A DNA stretch of 64,000 bases from Pseudomonas fluorescens (GTDB taxonomy: Bacteria; Pseudomonadota; Gammaproteobacteria; Pseudomonadales; Pseudomonadaceae): positions 294,358 through 358,357 of the forward strand of contig NZ_JAGGOG010000011.1 in the NCBI RefSeq assembly GCF_018614655.1. The letters are read 5' to 3'. Positions 24,648 through 33,246 of this stretch are shown here, piece after piece; the stretch's first letter is position 1; every line of letters starts with the position of its first letter. A model generated the notes under the pieces. The model did not search any database and was not told where the DNA came from. It saw only the letters and a program-made list of their open reading frames with translations. A program made the position numbers and the translations under genes.

Positions 24648-25424
24648 ATGAAAAACCTTAATACCTCCATGCTCGGCAGCGTTGTGCTGTTGATGCTATT
24701 CCTGGCGCTCTGGCAATGGGGCCCGGGACTGCTGGGCATGCCCGAGTTCGTCATGCCCCAACTGAGCCGCGTGGCCCAGGAAAGCCTGGTGATGTGGCAC
24801 ACCGGCGGCCTGCTGCAACATACCCTGATCACCGCGTTGGAGATCATCGTCGGCTTCGGCCTGGGCGCCCTGCTGGGCGTGGTGATTGGGGTCTCGCTCG
24901 GCTTGTCGCCGGCGGCCGAGGCCATGTTGTCGCCGTACATCCTAGCCTTGCAGATCGCACCGAAAGTAGCCTTCGCGCCGCTGTTCGTGATGTGGCTGGG
25001 CTACACCATCTACCCGAAAATCCTGATCGCCATCCTGATCGTGTTTTTCCCGGTGATGATCAACGTGCTGTCGGCGATCCGTACCGTTGACCCCGACATG
25101 ATCAACCTGGTGCGCACCATGAACGCCAGCCGCTGGAAGATCTTTCGCCTGGTGGAATTTCCTTCGGCCATGGCCGCGCTGTTCTCCGGCTTGCGCATCG
25201 CTTCGACCCTGGCAGTGATCGGCGTCACCGTCGGTGAACTGGTGGGTGGCAATCAGGGCCTGGGCTTCCTGCTGGTGGACGCCGAAGGCCAAGGCAACAC
25301 CGCAGGTGTGTTCGTCGCCATCGTCATGCTCACCCTGATCGGCGTGATTGCCTACGGCGCCGTGGTCTGGGCCGAAAAACGCGTCCTGCACTACATGCCC
25401 AAAGCCATGTTGAGTACCCAATGA
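24648..25424 (+). CDS. ABC transporter permease (TauC/SsuC type)
   Basis: This is an inner-membrane permease of 258 aa with about six hydrophobic segments. The conserved coupling loop that meets the ATPase is visible as MINLVRTMNASRWKIFRLVE. The binding-protein-dependent transport domain runs from about residue 60 to 250. AAGGTAACG precedes the ATG. Its stop codon overlaps the next ATG (ATGATG), coupling it to the SDR gene. With 22745 and 23627 it forms a complete three-part importer. Confidence 0.9.
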   Translation: MKNLNTSMLGSVVLLMLFLALWQWGPGLLGMPEFVMPQLSRVAQESLVMWHTGGLLQHTLITALEIIVGFGLGALLGVVIGVSLGLSPAAEAMLSPYILALQIAPKVAFAPLFVMWLGYTIYPKILIAILIVFFPVMINVLSAIRTVDPDMINLVRTMNASRWKIFRLVEFPSAMAALFSGLRIASTLAVIGVTVGELVGGNQGLGFLLVDAEGQGNTAGVFVAIVMLTLIGVIAYGAVVWAEKRVLHYMPKAMLSTQ

Positions 25425-26188
25425 TGCCGAACCTCAATCGTTTACTCGAAGGTCGCCGTGTGCTGGTCACCGGCGGTGCGCGTGGCCTGGGTTACGCCTT
25501 CGCCCAAGCCATCGGCCACGCCGGTGCCCGGGTGGTGATTGCTGACGTGCTGGCCGAGCGCGTGCAACAGGCAGCCGCCGAGTTGCAGGCCCTGGGCCTG
25601 GATGTTCAAGCCGTGACGGTTGACCTCGCACAGCCCGCCTCCATCGACGCCTGCATCAGTGAAACCCTGCGGGTACTCGGTGGGCTGGATGGGTTGGTCA
25701 ACAACGCTTCGATCACCAATTCCGGCGGCAAAAGCTGCGAAGAATTGAGCCTTGAGACTTGGGACCAGGTCATGCAAGTCAACGTGCGCGGCACCTGGCT
25801 GATGACCACTGCCTGCCTGCCGGCCCTGCGCGCCAGCGGCCACGGGGCCATTGTCAACCTGGCCTCCGACACGCCGCTGTGGGGTGCACCGAACCTGCTG
25901 GCTTACGTCGCCAGCAAGGGCGCGATCATCGCCATGACCCGCAGCCTGGCCCGCGAACTGGGGGCCGACAACATCACCGTCAACGCCATCGCTCCCGGCC
26001 TGGTGTTGGTGGAAGCCACCGCCTACGTGCCTGAAGCACGCCACCGTTTGTACAACGACCAGCGCGCCCTGAAACGCCCGCAATTGCCCGAAGACGTCAG
26101 CGGCGCAGTGCTGTTTGCGCTGTCCGACCTTGCCCGCTTTATCACTGGACAAACCCTGCCGGTCAACGGCGGGTTCGTCATGCCTTGA
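25421..26188 (+). CDS. Short-chain dehydrogenase/reductase (SDR)
   Basis: This classical SDR has 255 aa and is NAD(P)-dependent. The cofactor motif is VTGGARGLGYAFA (TGxxxGxG) near residue 15, an Asp (ADVL) after strand two favours NAD(H), then NNAS. The active site is Ser (NLASDTPL) with Tyr-x-x-x-Lys as YVASKG at about 157-162. The C-terminal LPVNGGFVMP is typical. It overlaps the ABC permease gene and precedes the cupin gene by 13 bp. It could oxidise a hydroxyl or dihydrodiol intermediate of the operon's pathway; the role is inferred from context. Confidence 0.85.
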   Translation: MMPNLNRLLEGRRVLVTGGARGLGYAFAQAIGHAGARVVIADVLAERVQQAAAELQALGLDVQAVTVDLAQPASIDACISETLRVLGGLDGLVNNASITNSGGKSCEELSLETWDQVMQVNVRGTWLMTTACLPALRASGHGAIVNLASDTPLWGAPNLLAYVASKGAIIAMTRSLARELGADNITVNAIAPGLVLVEATAYVPEARHRLYNDQRALKRPQLPEDVSGAVLFALSDLARFITGQTLPVNGGFVMP

Positions 26189-26201
26189 TCTGGAGACTGC
26201 C

Positions 26202-26741
26202 ATGACCGACCTATCCGCTTCGCAAGACACCCCGAAAACCTGGGAACGCCCCGCCGGCGCGAGCCTGGAAAGCTGGATGAGCACCCGTATCGCGCGCTAC
26301 GAGACGCGTAAATACGACTGGGATGCCTTGAAGTTCCAGGCCGACTACGACCCCAAGTTCCGCCGCGCACAAATGCGCTACATCGGCACGGGCGGCACCG
26401 GGGTCAGCACCGACATGAACACCATCCCGTCGGAGCACTTCACCTTTTCCACCATGGTGATTCCGGCCGGCCACGAGGGGCCACCGCACCTGCACACCGA
26501 CGTCGAAGAAGTGTTCTTTGTGCTGCGGGGCAAACTCAAGGTGGTGATCGAGAAGGACGGTGAACGCTTTGAAACCATCCTCACTGACCGCGACGTGATC
26601 TCCGTACCGCCAGGCGTCTACCGCGAAGAAATCAACATCGGTGACGAAGACGCGCTGATGTGCGTGATGCTCGGGGCGAAAAAGCCCGTCACCCCGACTT
26701 ACCCGCCAGAGCACCCTCTGGCCTCGATCAAGCGCGGATAA
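26202..26741 (+). CDS. Cupin-domain protein
   Basis: This 179-aa protein starts at the ATG at 26202, with TGGAGA upstream. A single conserved cupin domain covers about residues 65-160. Metal ligands of cupin motif 1 are in PPHLHTDVEEVFFVLRG (HxH...E), and motif 2 lies around VISVPPGVYREEINIG, where the usual His is replaced by Tyr/Arg. The N-terminal 60 residues carry many aromatic and charged residues (ARYETRKYDWDALKFQ). It may be a ring-cleaving or isomerising enzyme, or a small-molecule sensor. In this operon an enzymatic role is preferred, but no specific reaction is supported. Confidence 0.75.
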   Translation: MTDLSASQDTPKTWERPAGASLESWMSTRIARYETRKYDWDALKFQADYDPKFRRAQMRYIGTGGTGVSTDMNTIPSEHFTFSTMVIPAGHEGPPHLHTDVEEVFFVLRGKLKVVIEKDGERFETILTDRDVISVPPGVYREEINIGDEDALMCVMLGAKKPVTPTYPPEHPLASIKRG

Positions 26742-26745
26742 GCCC

Positions 26746-27621
26746 ATGTTGCCCAGCGTCGACCACACGCCATTGACCGCTGCCCTCGAGGCCCACCTGG
26801 TCGCCGACTTTCCTCAGCACACGCTGAAGATCGACGGTGGCCAGCAAGCCCTGCGCGAATGCGGCAGCGGCCCGGCCATTGTTCTGCTCCACGGCATCGG
26901 CTCGGGTGCCGCCTCGTGGTTGCAGGTGGCGCAACAATTGGCCCCCGGCGCTCGGGTGATCGCCTGGGATGCCCCAGGCTATGGCGATTCCACGCCGCTG
27001 GAAGCCCCCGCACCGAAGGCCGAATCCTATGCCCAACGCCTTTTGCAATTGCTCGACGGCCTGCACATCGAGCACTGCGTGCTGGTCGGCCACTCCCTGG
27101 GCGCCCTGACCGCCGTAGCGTTTGCCCGCTTGCATGCCAACCGGGTCAGCCGCCTGGTACTGATCAGTCCGGCCCGTGGCTACGGCGATCCGTCCCGTAG
27201 CCAGCAACGCCAGGAGGTGCGCAGCAAACGCCTGCGGTCGCTGGAACAGGTGGGCATCCAAGGCAACGCCGAGCAACGCAGCGCCCATATGGTGTCCGCA
27301 AAGGCCTCGCCACAGGCTCTGGCGTGGGTGCGCTGGAACATGGCGCGGCTCAACCCCGCAGGTTATCGCCAGGCCATCGAACTGCTGTGTGGCGACGACC
27401 TGTTGCGCCATGCCCCGCTGTCGATGCCGTGTGAAGTGCACTGCGGCCAGGACGACGGCATTACCCCGCCGGAAAGCTGCCTGCCTCTGGCCAAGGCCCT
27501 GGGCGCGCACTTCAGCCTGATCCCCGACGCCGGGCACGCCAGCCCCATCGAACAACCGCTGGTGGTTGCAGGCCGCCTGGCCTTTGCCATCAAAGAATCC
27601 CTGACAGGTAAAACCCTATGA
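26746..27621 (+). CDS. Alpha/beta hydrolase
   Basis: This serine hydrolase has 291 aa. The oxyanion-hole region is VLLHGIGSGAASW, the nucleophile elbow is VGHSLG at about residue 115, a probable catalytic Asp lies in CGQDDGITPP, and the His is in DAGHASPIEQP near 265. Its layout fits meta-cleavage-product hydrolases (carbon-carbon bond hydrolases of the BphD/MhpC group) as well as esterases. An extradiol-type dioxygenase in the same operon makes the ring-cleavage-product role attractive. It starts 5 bp after the cupin stop and overlaps the IclR gene by 4 bp. Confidence 0.82.
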   Translation: MLPSVDHTPLTAALEAHLVADFPQHTLKIDGGQQALRECGSGPAIVLLHGIGSGAASWLQVAQQLAPGARVIAWDAPGYGDSTPLEAPAPKAESYAQRLLQLLDGLHIEHCVLVGHSLGALTAVAFARLHANRVSRLVLISPARGYGDPSRSQQRQEVRSKRLRSLEQVGIQGNAEQRSAHMVSAKASPQALAWVRWNMARLNPAGYRQAIELLCGDDLLRHAPLSMPCEVHCGQDDGITPPESCLPLAKALGAHFSLIPDAGHASPIEQPLVVAGRLAFAIKESLTGKTL

Positions 27622-28451
27622 ACGACTCAGATCTGCTGAAGGACGCTCAGGACAAATACATCGTGCCAGGCCTGGAGCGCGGTCTGCTGCTGCTCTGCGA
27701 ATTCACCCGGCGCAATCGCACCCTGACCGCACCGGAACTGGCGCGGCGGCTGGCCCTGCCACGCTCGACGATCTTTCGCCTGCTCACCACCCTGGAAACC
27801 ATGGGTTTTGTCACCCGCAGCGGCAATGAATACCGCCTGGGCATGTCGGTCCTGCGCCTGGGCTTTGAATACCTCGCGTCCCTGGAGCTGACCGAACTGG
27901 GTCAACCGTTGCTGGCGCGGCTGTGCGACCGGCTCAACTACCCCAGCAACCTGGTGGTGCGTGACGGGCGTTCGATTGTCTATGTGGCCAAGGTCTCGCC
28001 GCCGTCGGTGTTTTCCAGTGCGGTCAATGTCGGCACCCGCCTGCCGGCCCACGCCACGGTGCTGGGACGCATCCTGCTGGAAGACCTGTCCTTGACCGAG
28101 TTGCGCGAGTTGTACCCGGAGGAACACCTGGAACAGCACTCCACATGCACGCCGAAAACCGTGATGGAACTGTTCGATATGGTTCAAGCCGACCGTCAGC
28201 GTGGCTTCGTCAGTGGCGAAGGGTTCTTCGAGTCGGCGATCTCCACCGTCGCCGCACCGGTACGCGACCAGAGCGGACGCATTGCTGCCGCGCTGGGCGT
28301 GACCATCCCCACCACCCAGATCGGCCATGTGAACTTTCAGGAACTGCTGTCGCAAGTGCGACGCAGCGCCGATGAGCTGTCCCACCTGCTCAACTACAAC
28401 GGCGGTGCCCACGACGGGCAGCACCGTGTCACCGCACTGATGAGAGATTGA
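27618..28451 (+). CDS. IclR-family transcriptional regulator
   Basis: This is a DNA-binding regulator of 277 aa. The N-terminal winged helix-turn-helix is LTAPELARRLALPRSTIFRL at about residues 34-53. The C-terminal effector-binding domain (about 95-265) shows typical IclR segments such as LPAHATVLGRILLEDLS and RGFVSGEGFFESAISTVAAP. Lying within the operon, it is likely autoregulated with it. A perfect 20-bp palindrome ahead of the first gene is its best candidate site. It overlaps the hydrolase gene (ATGA) and is followed 1 bp later by an SDR. Effector unknown; many IclR proteins respond to aromatic acids. Confidence 0.9.
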   Translation: MNDSDLLKDAQDKYIVPGLERGLLLLCEFTRRNRTLTAPELARRLALPRSTIFRLLTTLETMGFVTRSGNEYRLGMSVLRLGFEYLASLELTELGQPLLARLCDRLNYPSNLVVRDGRSIVYVAKVSPPSVFSSAVNVGTRLPAHATVLGRILLEDLSLTELRELYPEEHLEQHSTCTPKTVMELFDMVQADRQRGFVSGEGFFESAISTVAAPVRDQSGRIAAALGVTIPTTQIGHVNFQELLSQVRRSADELSHLLNYNGGAHDGQHRVTALMRD

Positions 28452-28452
28452 G

Positions 28453-29250
28453 ATGAGCCTTTATCAACTGCATGGTCGCACGGCGATCGTCACGGGCGGC
28501 TCTTCCGGCATTGGCCTGGCATGCGTCGAGTTGCTGCTGGAAGCCGGCGCGGCCGTCGCCTTTTGCGGGCGCAATGAAGAACGTCTGCGCAGTGCTGAAG
28601 CGCACCTGCGTCAACGCTTCCCCGAGGCACGCCTGCTGGCCGAGGCCTGCAACGTACTCGACGCCCAATCGGTCAAGGCCTTTGCAGCCGCCAGCGAGCG
28701 TGCACTGGGCGCCGCCAGCGTGTTGATCAACAACGCCGGGCAAGGCCGCGTTTCAACCTTCCAGGACACCACCGATGAGGCCTGGACCGAAGAGCTGAAC
28801 CTGAAGTTCTTCTCGGTGATCCACCCGGTCCGCGCCTTCAAGGCGCAGCTCAAGGCACAGACCGACGCGGCCATCGTGTGCGTCAACTCGCTGCTGGCCA
28901 GCCAGCCGGAGCCGCACATGGTCGCCACCTCTGCCGCCCGCGCCGGGGTGATGAACCTGGTGCGCTCGATGGCCACCGAGTTTGCGCCTGACGGCATCCG
29001 GGTCAACGGCATCCTCATCGGCCTGGTGGAGTCCGGCCAATGGCGCCGCCGTTTCGAGGCCCGTGAAGAACGGGACCTGGACTGGAGCCAGTGGACCGCC
29101 CAACTGGCGCATAAAAAACACATTCCCTTGGGGCGCCTGGGCCTGCCGATTGAAGCGGCCCGCGCGATCCTGTTTCTGGCCTCGCCTCTGTCGGCTTACA
29201 CCACAGGCAGCCATATCGATGTATCCGGAGGCCTGTCCCGCCATGCGTAA
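28453..29250 (+). CDS. Short-chain dehydrogenase/reductase (SDR)
   Basis: This is the second SDR of the operon, 265 aa. The cofactor motif is VTGGSSGIGLACVELL near the N-terminus, followed by CGRNEER (Arg after strand two, so NADP(H) is possible) and NNAGQG. The active-site Ser is in VNSLLASQ, but the usual Tyr-x-x-x-Lys is not seen: the equivalent stretch reads MVATSAARAGVMNL. This departure from the catalytic Tyr and Lys is odd and suggests an altered or lost reductase activity. The end, TGSHIDVSGGL, is typical of the family. It overlaps the ThDP enzyme gene by 8 bp. Confidence 0.8.
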   Translation: MSLYQLHGRTAIVTGGSSGIGLACVELLLEAGAAVAFCGRNEERLRSAEAHLRQRFPEARLLAEACNVLDAQSVKAFAAASERALGAASVLINNAGQGRVSTFQDTTDEAWTEELNLKFFSVIHPVRAFKAQLKAQTDAAIVCVNSLLASQPEPHMVATSAARAGVMNLVRSMATEFAPDGIRVNGILIGLVESGQWRRRFEAREERDLDWSQWTAQLAHKKHIPLGRLGLPIEAARAILFLASPLSAYTTGSHIDVSGGLSRHA

Positions 29251-30925
29251 TGAAAATACTGTCACCGTTGGCGCTGCCATCACTGCCTTTCTTGAGCAGT
29301 GCGATGTCAAAGCCGCTTTTGGCGTGATCTCGATCCACAACATGCCGATCCTCGATGCCTTCGCCGCGCGCGGCAATATCCGCTTCGTCATGGCCCGGGG
29401 TGAAGCCGGTGCAGCCAACATGGCCGACGCCTATGCCCGCACCACCGGTGGCCTGGGCGTGTGCCTGACTTCCACCGGCACCGCTGCCGGCAACGCCGCC
29501 GGTGCCCTGGTTGAAGCCCAAACCGCCGGCACGCCGCTGCTGCACATCACCGGGCAGATCGAAACGCCGTACCTGGACCAGGAACTGGCCTACATCCACG
29601 AAGCCCGTGACCAATTGAACATGCTCAAGGCCGTGTCAAAAGCCGCGTTTCGCGTGCGCAGTGTCGAGACCGCCATCAGCACCCTGAAGCTCGCGGTGCA
29701 GACTGCACTGACGGCGCCTACCGGACCTGTCAGCGTCGAGATCCCGATCGACATCCAGTCGACCTTCATTCCAATGCCCACCGACCTGACGCCCCTGCCG
29801 ATCCCGGTCGCAGTCCCGACCCGCGAAGCCCTCGACCTGGTGGCCGAGCGACTGGCCAGTGCCAAGCGCCCGATGCTCTGGCTCGGCGGTGGCGCACGGC
29901 ATGCCGGGCATGCGGTTAAACGCCTGCTGGCGATGGGTGTGGGTGTCATCACCTCGACCCAGGGCCGTGGTGTGGTCAACGAGGACGACGAACGCTGCCT
30001 CGGCGCTTTTTCGCAAAACAAACGGGTCGAGCAGTTCCTGCAAACCTGTGACGCGCTGCTGATCGCCGGCTCCCGCCTGCGCAGTAACGAAACCTTCAAG
30101 TACGCGCTGAAATTGCCGCAAAACACCCTGCGCATCGACGCCAACCCGGCGATCGAAGGCCGTAGTTATGCCAGCGAGCTGTTCATCTGCGGTGACGCGG
30201 CGTTGGCCCTCGAAGGCCTGGCGGACCGTCTGGAAGGACGCTTGCAGATCGACCCGAACTTCCTGAATGAACTCAAGGCCGTTCGCGAGCAATCCCGACG
30301 CCAATTGATCGCTGACCTGGGCCCCTACTCGGCCATGGTCGAGCAACTGCAAGCCAGCACCGGGCGCAACTTCTCCTGGGTGCGCGACGTGACGTTGTCC
30401 AACAGCATCTGGGGCAACCGCCTGCTGACGCTTTACCACCCACGTGCCGGCGTGCACGCCTTGGGTGGCGGTATTGGCCAAGGCCTGGCGATGGGCATCG
30501 GTGCGGCCGTGGCCGCCGCTGAAACGGCGCCGGAGCGCAAGGTTTTCGCCCTGGCCGGTGACGGCGGCTTCATTTTGAACCTGGGCGAACTGGCGACCCT
30601 GGTTCAGGAGAAGGCCAACCTGGTGATCCTGCTGATGAACGACCAGCGCTACGGCGTGATTCGCAACATCCAGGACGCGGTCTACGGCAGCCGCCATTGC
30701 TACGTCGACCTGCACACCCCGGACTACACCCAACTCGCCGCGTCCATGGGGCTGCGCCACGGGCTGGTCACCGACCTCAAGGATTTTGGCCGCGTCGTCG
30801 ACAACGCCCTGAGCCAGCCCGGTCCGTTTCTGCTGGAAGTCGACATGCTCAGCGTCGGCAACTTCGCCACCCAGTTCGCCGGCCCGCCCAACAGCGAAAC
30901 CAAAGCCCAGAAGGCCAACGCCTGA
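29243..30925 (+). CDS. Thiamine diphosphate-binding enzyme (acetolactate synthase/decarboxylase superfamily)
   Basis: This is a 560-aa ThDP enzyme with the usual three domains: PYR (about 1-170), central (about 195-330) and PP (about 370-540). The start is the ATG at 29243. The cofactor-activating Glu is E54 in MARGEAGAANMADAYART. The ThDP-Mg motif is AGDGGFILNLGELATL, closing with MNDQRYG about 28 residues after GDG. No FAD-specific features of biosynthetic acetolactate synthase are obvious. It may decarboxylate or carboligate a 2-oxo acid formed after ring cleavage. It precedes the aspartate-dehydrogenase-like gene by 10 bp. The reaction is inferred only. Confidence 0.82.
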   Translation: MRNENTVTVGAAITAFLEQCDVKAAFGVISIHNMPILDAFAARGNIRFVMARGEAGAANMADAYARTTGGLGVCLTSTGTAAGNAAGALVEAQTAGTPLLHITGQIETPYLDQELAYIHEARDQLNMLKAVSKAAFRVRSVETAISTLKLAVQTALTAPTGPVSVEIPIDIQSTFIPMPTDLTPLPIPVAVPTREALDLVAERLASAKRPMLWLGGGARHAGHAVKRLLAMGVGVITSTQGRGVVNEDDERCLGAFSQNKRVEQFLQTCDALLIAGSRLRSNETFKYALKLPQNTLRIDANPAIEGRSYASELFICGDAALALEGLADRLEGRLQIDPNFLNELKAVREQSRRQLIADLGPYSAMVEQLQASTGRNFSWVRDVTLSNSIWGNRLLTLYHPRAGVHALGGGIGQGLAMGIGAAVAAAETAPERKVFALAGDGGFILNLGELATLVQEKANLVILLMNDQRYGVIRNIQDAVYGSRHCYVDLHTPDYTQLAASMGLRHGLVTDLKDFGRVVDNALSQPGPFLLEVDMLSVGNFATQFAGPPNSETKAQKANA

Positions 30926-30935
30926 GGATTGCCCC

Positions 30936-31739
30936 ATGCTGCATATCACCATGATCGGCTGCGGCGCCATTGGCGTCGGTGTGCTTGAGCTGTTGGAGAA
31001 AGACCCGCAGTTGTGCGTCGACTACGTCATCGCCTCCGAGGGTTCCGAAGCGCTGGTCCGCCAGCGGCTGGCCAGTTTCAAGCAACCGCCGCAGGTGTTG
31101 ACGGCATTGCCCGCCGACGCGCGCCCCGACCTGTTGGTCGAGTGCGCCGGCCACCGGGCCATTGAAGAACACGTGCTGCCGGCCCTGGAGCGCGGCATTG
31201 CCTGCCTGATTGTCTCGGTGGGTGCATTGTCGCAAGTCGGTCTGGTCGAGCGCCTGGAAGCCGCTGCCGAGCGCGGCCACACCCGCATCGAGTTGCTGCC
31301 CGGCGCCATTGGCGGGATTGACGCGCTGTCAGCGGCCAAAGTCGGTGGGCTGGACTCGGTCAACTACACCGGCCGCAAACCGGCGCGGGCCTGGAAAAAT
31401 ACCCCCGGCGAGCAGGCCTGCGACCTCGACAGCATCACCGAAGCGACCGTGATTTTTCAGGGCAGCGCTCGCGAAGCGGCGCGGCTGTACCCGAAAAACG
31501 CCAACGTCGCCGCTACCTTGTCCCTGGCCGGAATTGGCCTGGATCGCACCCAGGTCACCCTGATTGCCGACCCTCACAGCGAAGAGAACGTTCACCACTT
31601 CGAAGCCCGGGGCGCCTTTGGCGGCTTTGAGTTGAGCCTACGGGGCAAGCCCTTGCTGGCCAACCCCAAGACCTCGGCGCTGACTGTGTACAGCGTGGTC
31701 CGTGCCTTGGGCAACCATGCCCACGCGATTTCCATTTAG
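30936..31739 (+). CDS. Aspartate dehydrogenase family protein (NadX-like)
   Basis: This NAD(P)-dependent oxidoreductase has 267 aa. The Rossmann start is ITMIGCGAIGVGVLELL. The family's central segment LLPGAIGGIDALSAAK and the C-terminal PHSEENVHHFEARGAFG, containing the conserved His residues, are present. Characterised members interconvert L-aspartate and oxaloacetate/iminosuccinate with ammonia. No nadA or nadB is nearby; instead it lies in a catabolic operon with a ThDP enzyme and an aldehyde dehydrogenase. It may act on an amino or imino acid derived from the substrate. GAGG lies ahead of the start. Confidence 0.83.
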   Translation: MLHITMIGCGAIGVGVLELLEKDPQLCVDYVIASEGSEALVRQRLASFKQPPQVLTALPADARPDLLVECAGHRAIEEHVLPALERGIACLIVSVGALSQVGLVERLEAAAERGHTRIELLPGAIGGIDALSAAKVGGLDSVNYTGRKPARAWKNTPGEQACDLDSITEATVIFQGSAREAARLYPKNANVAATLSLAGIGLDRTQVTLIADPHSEENVHHFEARGAFGGFELSLRGKPLLANPKTSALTVYSVVRALGNHAHAISI

Positions 31740-31749
31740 GAGCCCGTCG

Positions 31750-33246
31750 ATGACCCTCGAACAGACTTTACCCATCTGCATCGCCGGCCACTGGCGTCTG
31801 GGCCGTGGCGAACGCTACGCCAGCCGCTACCCTGCCACTGGCGAAGCCGTAGCCTGGCTCAATGCTGCCGATGTGCAGGATGTCGAAGACGCCATCCAGG
31901 GTGCGCATCAGGCGTTTTTGCACAGCGGTTGGGCTCAGCGCAAACCCCACGAGCGAGCGGCTGTGCTGTACCGCATCGCCGGGCTGATTCGCGAACACGC
32001 CGAGGAGTTGGCGCAACTGCAGCGCCAGGACAACGGTAAGCCGATCAGCGAAACCCGTGCGCTGGTAGCCAGCGCCGCCGGCACCTTTCAGTTTTTCGCC
32101 GCGGCCTGCGAAACCCTGGAAGAAACCATCACCCCGTCACGCGGTGATTTCGTCACCATGAGCGTCTACGAACCCATGGGCGTGGTGGTTGCGATCACCC
32201 CGTGGAACTCGCCGATTGCCAGCGAAGCACAAAAAGTCGCGCCGGCCCTCGCCGCGGGTAATGCGGTGGTGATCAAACCGGCAGAGATCACCCCGCTGCT
32301 GGCCCTGAAACTCGCGCAGTTGTGTGAAGAGGCCGGCCTGCCCAAAGGCCTGATCAGCGTGCTGCCCGGCAAAGGCTCGCTGCTGGGCGATGCCCTGACC
32401 CGCCACCCCTTGGTCAAGCGCGTGTCGTTTACCGGCGGCACCACCACCGGCAAGCACATCGCTCACATTGCCGCTGACAAGATGATGCCGGTGTCCCTGG
32501 AATTGGGCGGCAAGTCACCCACCATCGTGCTGGATGACGCCGATCTCGACCACGCGGTGGCCGGTGTGCTGTACGGCATTTTCAGTTCCTCTGGCGAAGC
32601 GTGCATTGCCGGTTCCCGGCTGTTCGTCGCCCGCGCGCTGTACGAGCCGTTCATGCAGCGGCTGGTCGCCGCCGCCGCTGGCTTGCGAGTCGGCGACCCG
32701 GCGCGGGAAGACACCCAAATGGGCCCGTTGATCAGCGCCGGGCACCGTGAGTCGGTGGAGCGCTATGTCACTCTTGGCCTTGCCGAAGGCGGCCGTCTGC
32801 GCCTGGGTGGCCAGCGCTTGAGCGGCGAACCTTATGACCAGGGTTACTACTACCCGCCGACCATCCTCGAGGGTTTGAGCAACCACCAGCAAGTGTGCCA
32901 GGAAGAGATTTTCGGCCCGGTGCTGGTGGCCATGCCGTTCGACGATGAAGCGCAGTTGCTGGAACAAGCCAACGACAGCCTCTATGCCCTGGCCGCCGGG
33001 ATCTGGAGCCGCGACTACAAACGCGCCTGGGCCCTCGGTCGACGGCTGCAAGCCGGTACGGTGTGGATCAACACCTACAAGCAGTTCTCGATTTCCACGC
33101 CTTTCGGCGGCTGGCGCGACAGCGGCCTGGGCCGCGAAAAAGGTCGCCTGGGGATCCTGCAGTACATGGAACAAAAGAGCCTCTATTGGGGCATGAACGA
33201 GCAGCCGCTGGCTTGGGCCGGTGTGCCACACGAGGTAGGGCAATGA
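31750..33246 (+). CDS. Aldehyde dehydrogenase (NAD-dependent)
   Basis: This aldehyde dehydrogenase has 498 aa from the ATG at 31750, which follows GGAG. Motifs in order: ITPWNSPI (cofactor and oxyanion Asn), FTGGTTTGKHIAHIAADKMM, catalytic Glu in LELGGKSPTIVLDDADLD, catalytic Cys in SSSGEACIAGSRLFVA, and the C-terminal EEIFGPVL and FGGWRDSGLGREKG. Length and order are canonical. In ring-cleavage operons such enzymes oxidise (2-amino or 2-hydroxy)muconate semialdehyde, which would fit the extradiol dioxygenase and RidA genes nearby. It overlaps the dioxygenase gene by 4 bp (ATGA). Confidence 0.9.
   Translation: MTLEQTLPICIAGHWRLGRGERYASRYPATGEAVAWLNAADVQDVEDAIQGAHQAFLHSGWAQRKPHERAAVLYRIAGLIREHAEELAQLQRQDNGKPISETRALVASAAGTFQFFAAACETLEETITPSRGDFVTMSVYEPMGVVVAITPWNSPIASEAQKVAPALAAGNAVVIKPAEITPLLALKLAQLCEEAGLPKGLISVLPGKGSLLGDALTRHPLVKRVSFTGGTTTGKHIAHIAADKMMPVSLELGGKSPTIVLDDADLDHAVAGVLYGIFSSSGEACIAGSRLFVARALYEPFMQRLVAAAAGLRVGDPAREDTQMGPLISAGHRESVERYVTLGLAEGGRLRLGGQRLSGEPYDQGYYYPPTILEGLSNHQQVCQEEIFGPVLVAMPFDDEAQLLEQANDSLYALAAGIWSRDYKRAWALGRRLQAGTVWINTYKQFSISTPFGGWRDSGLGREKGRLGILQYMEQKSLYWGMNEQPLAWAGVPHEVGQ

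Noticed and set aside
23606..24940. Minus-strand 444-codon frame across the ABC binding-protein gene
   Set aside because: It is antisense to a clear signal-peptide-bearing binding protein and the permease start, with composition typical of a shadow frame.
27618..28451. Operon break at the IclR gene
   Set aside because: It overlaps the preceding gene by 4 bp and is followed 1 bp later by the next, with no promoter-like gap, so it is treated as part of one operon.
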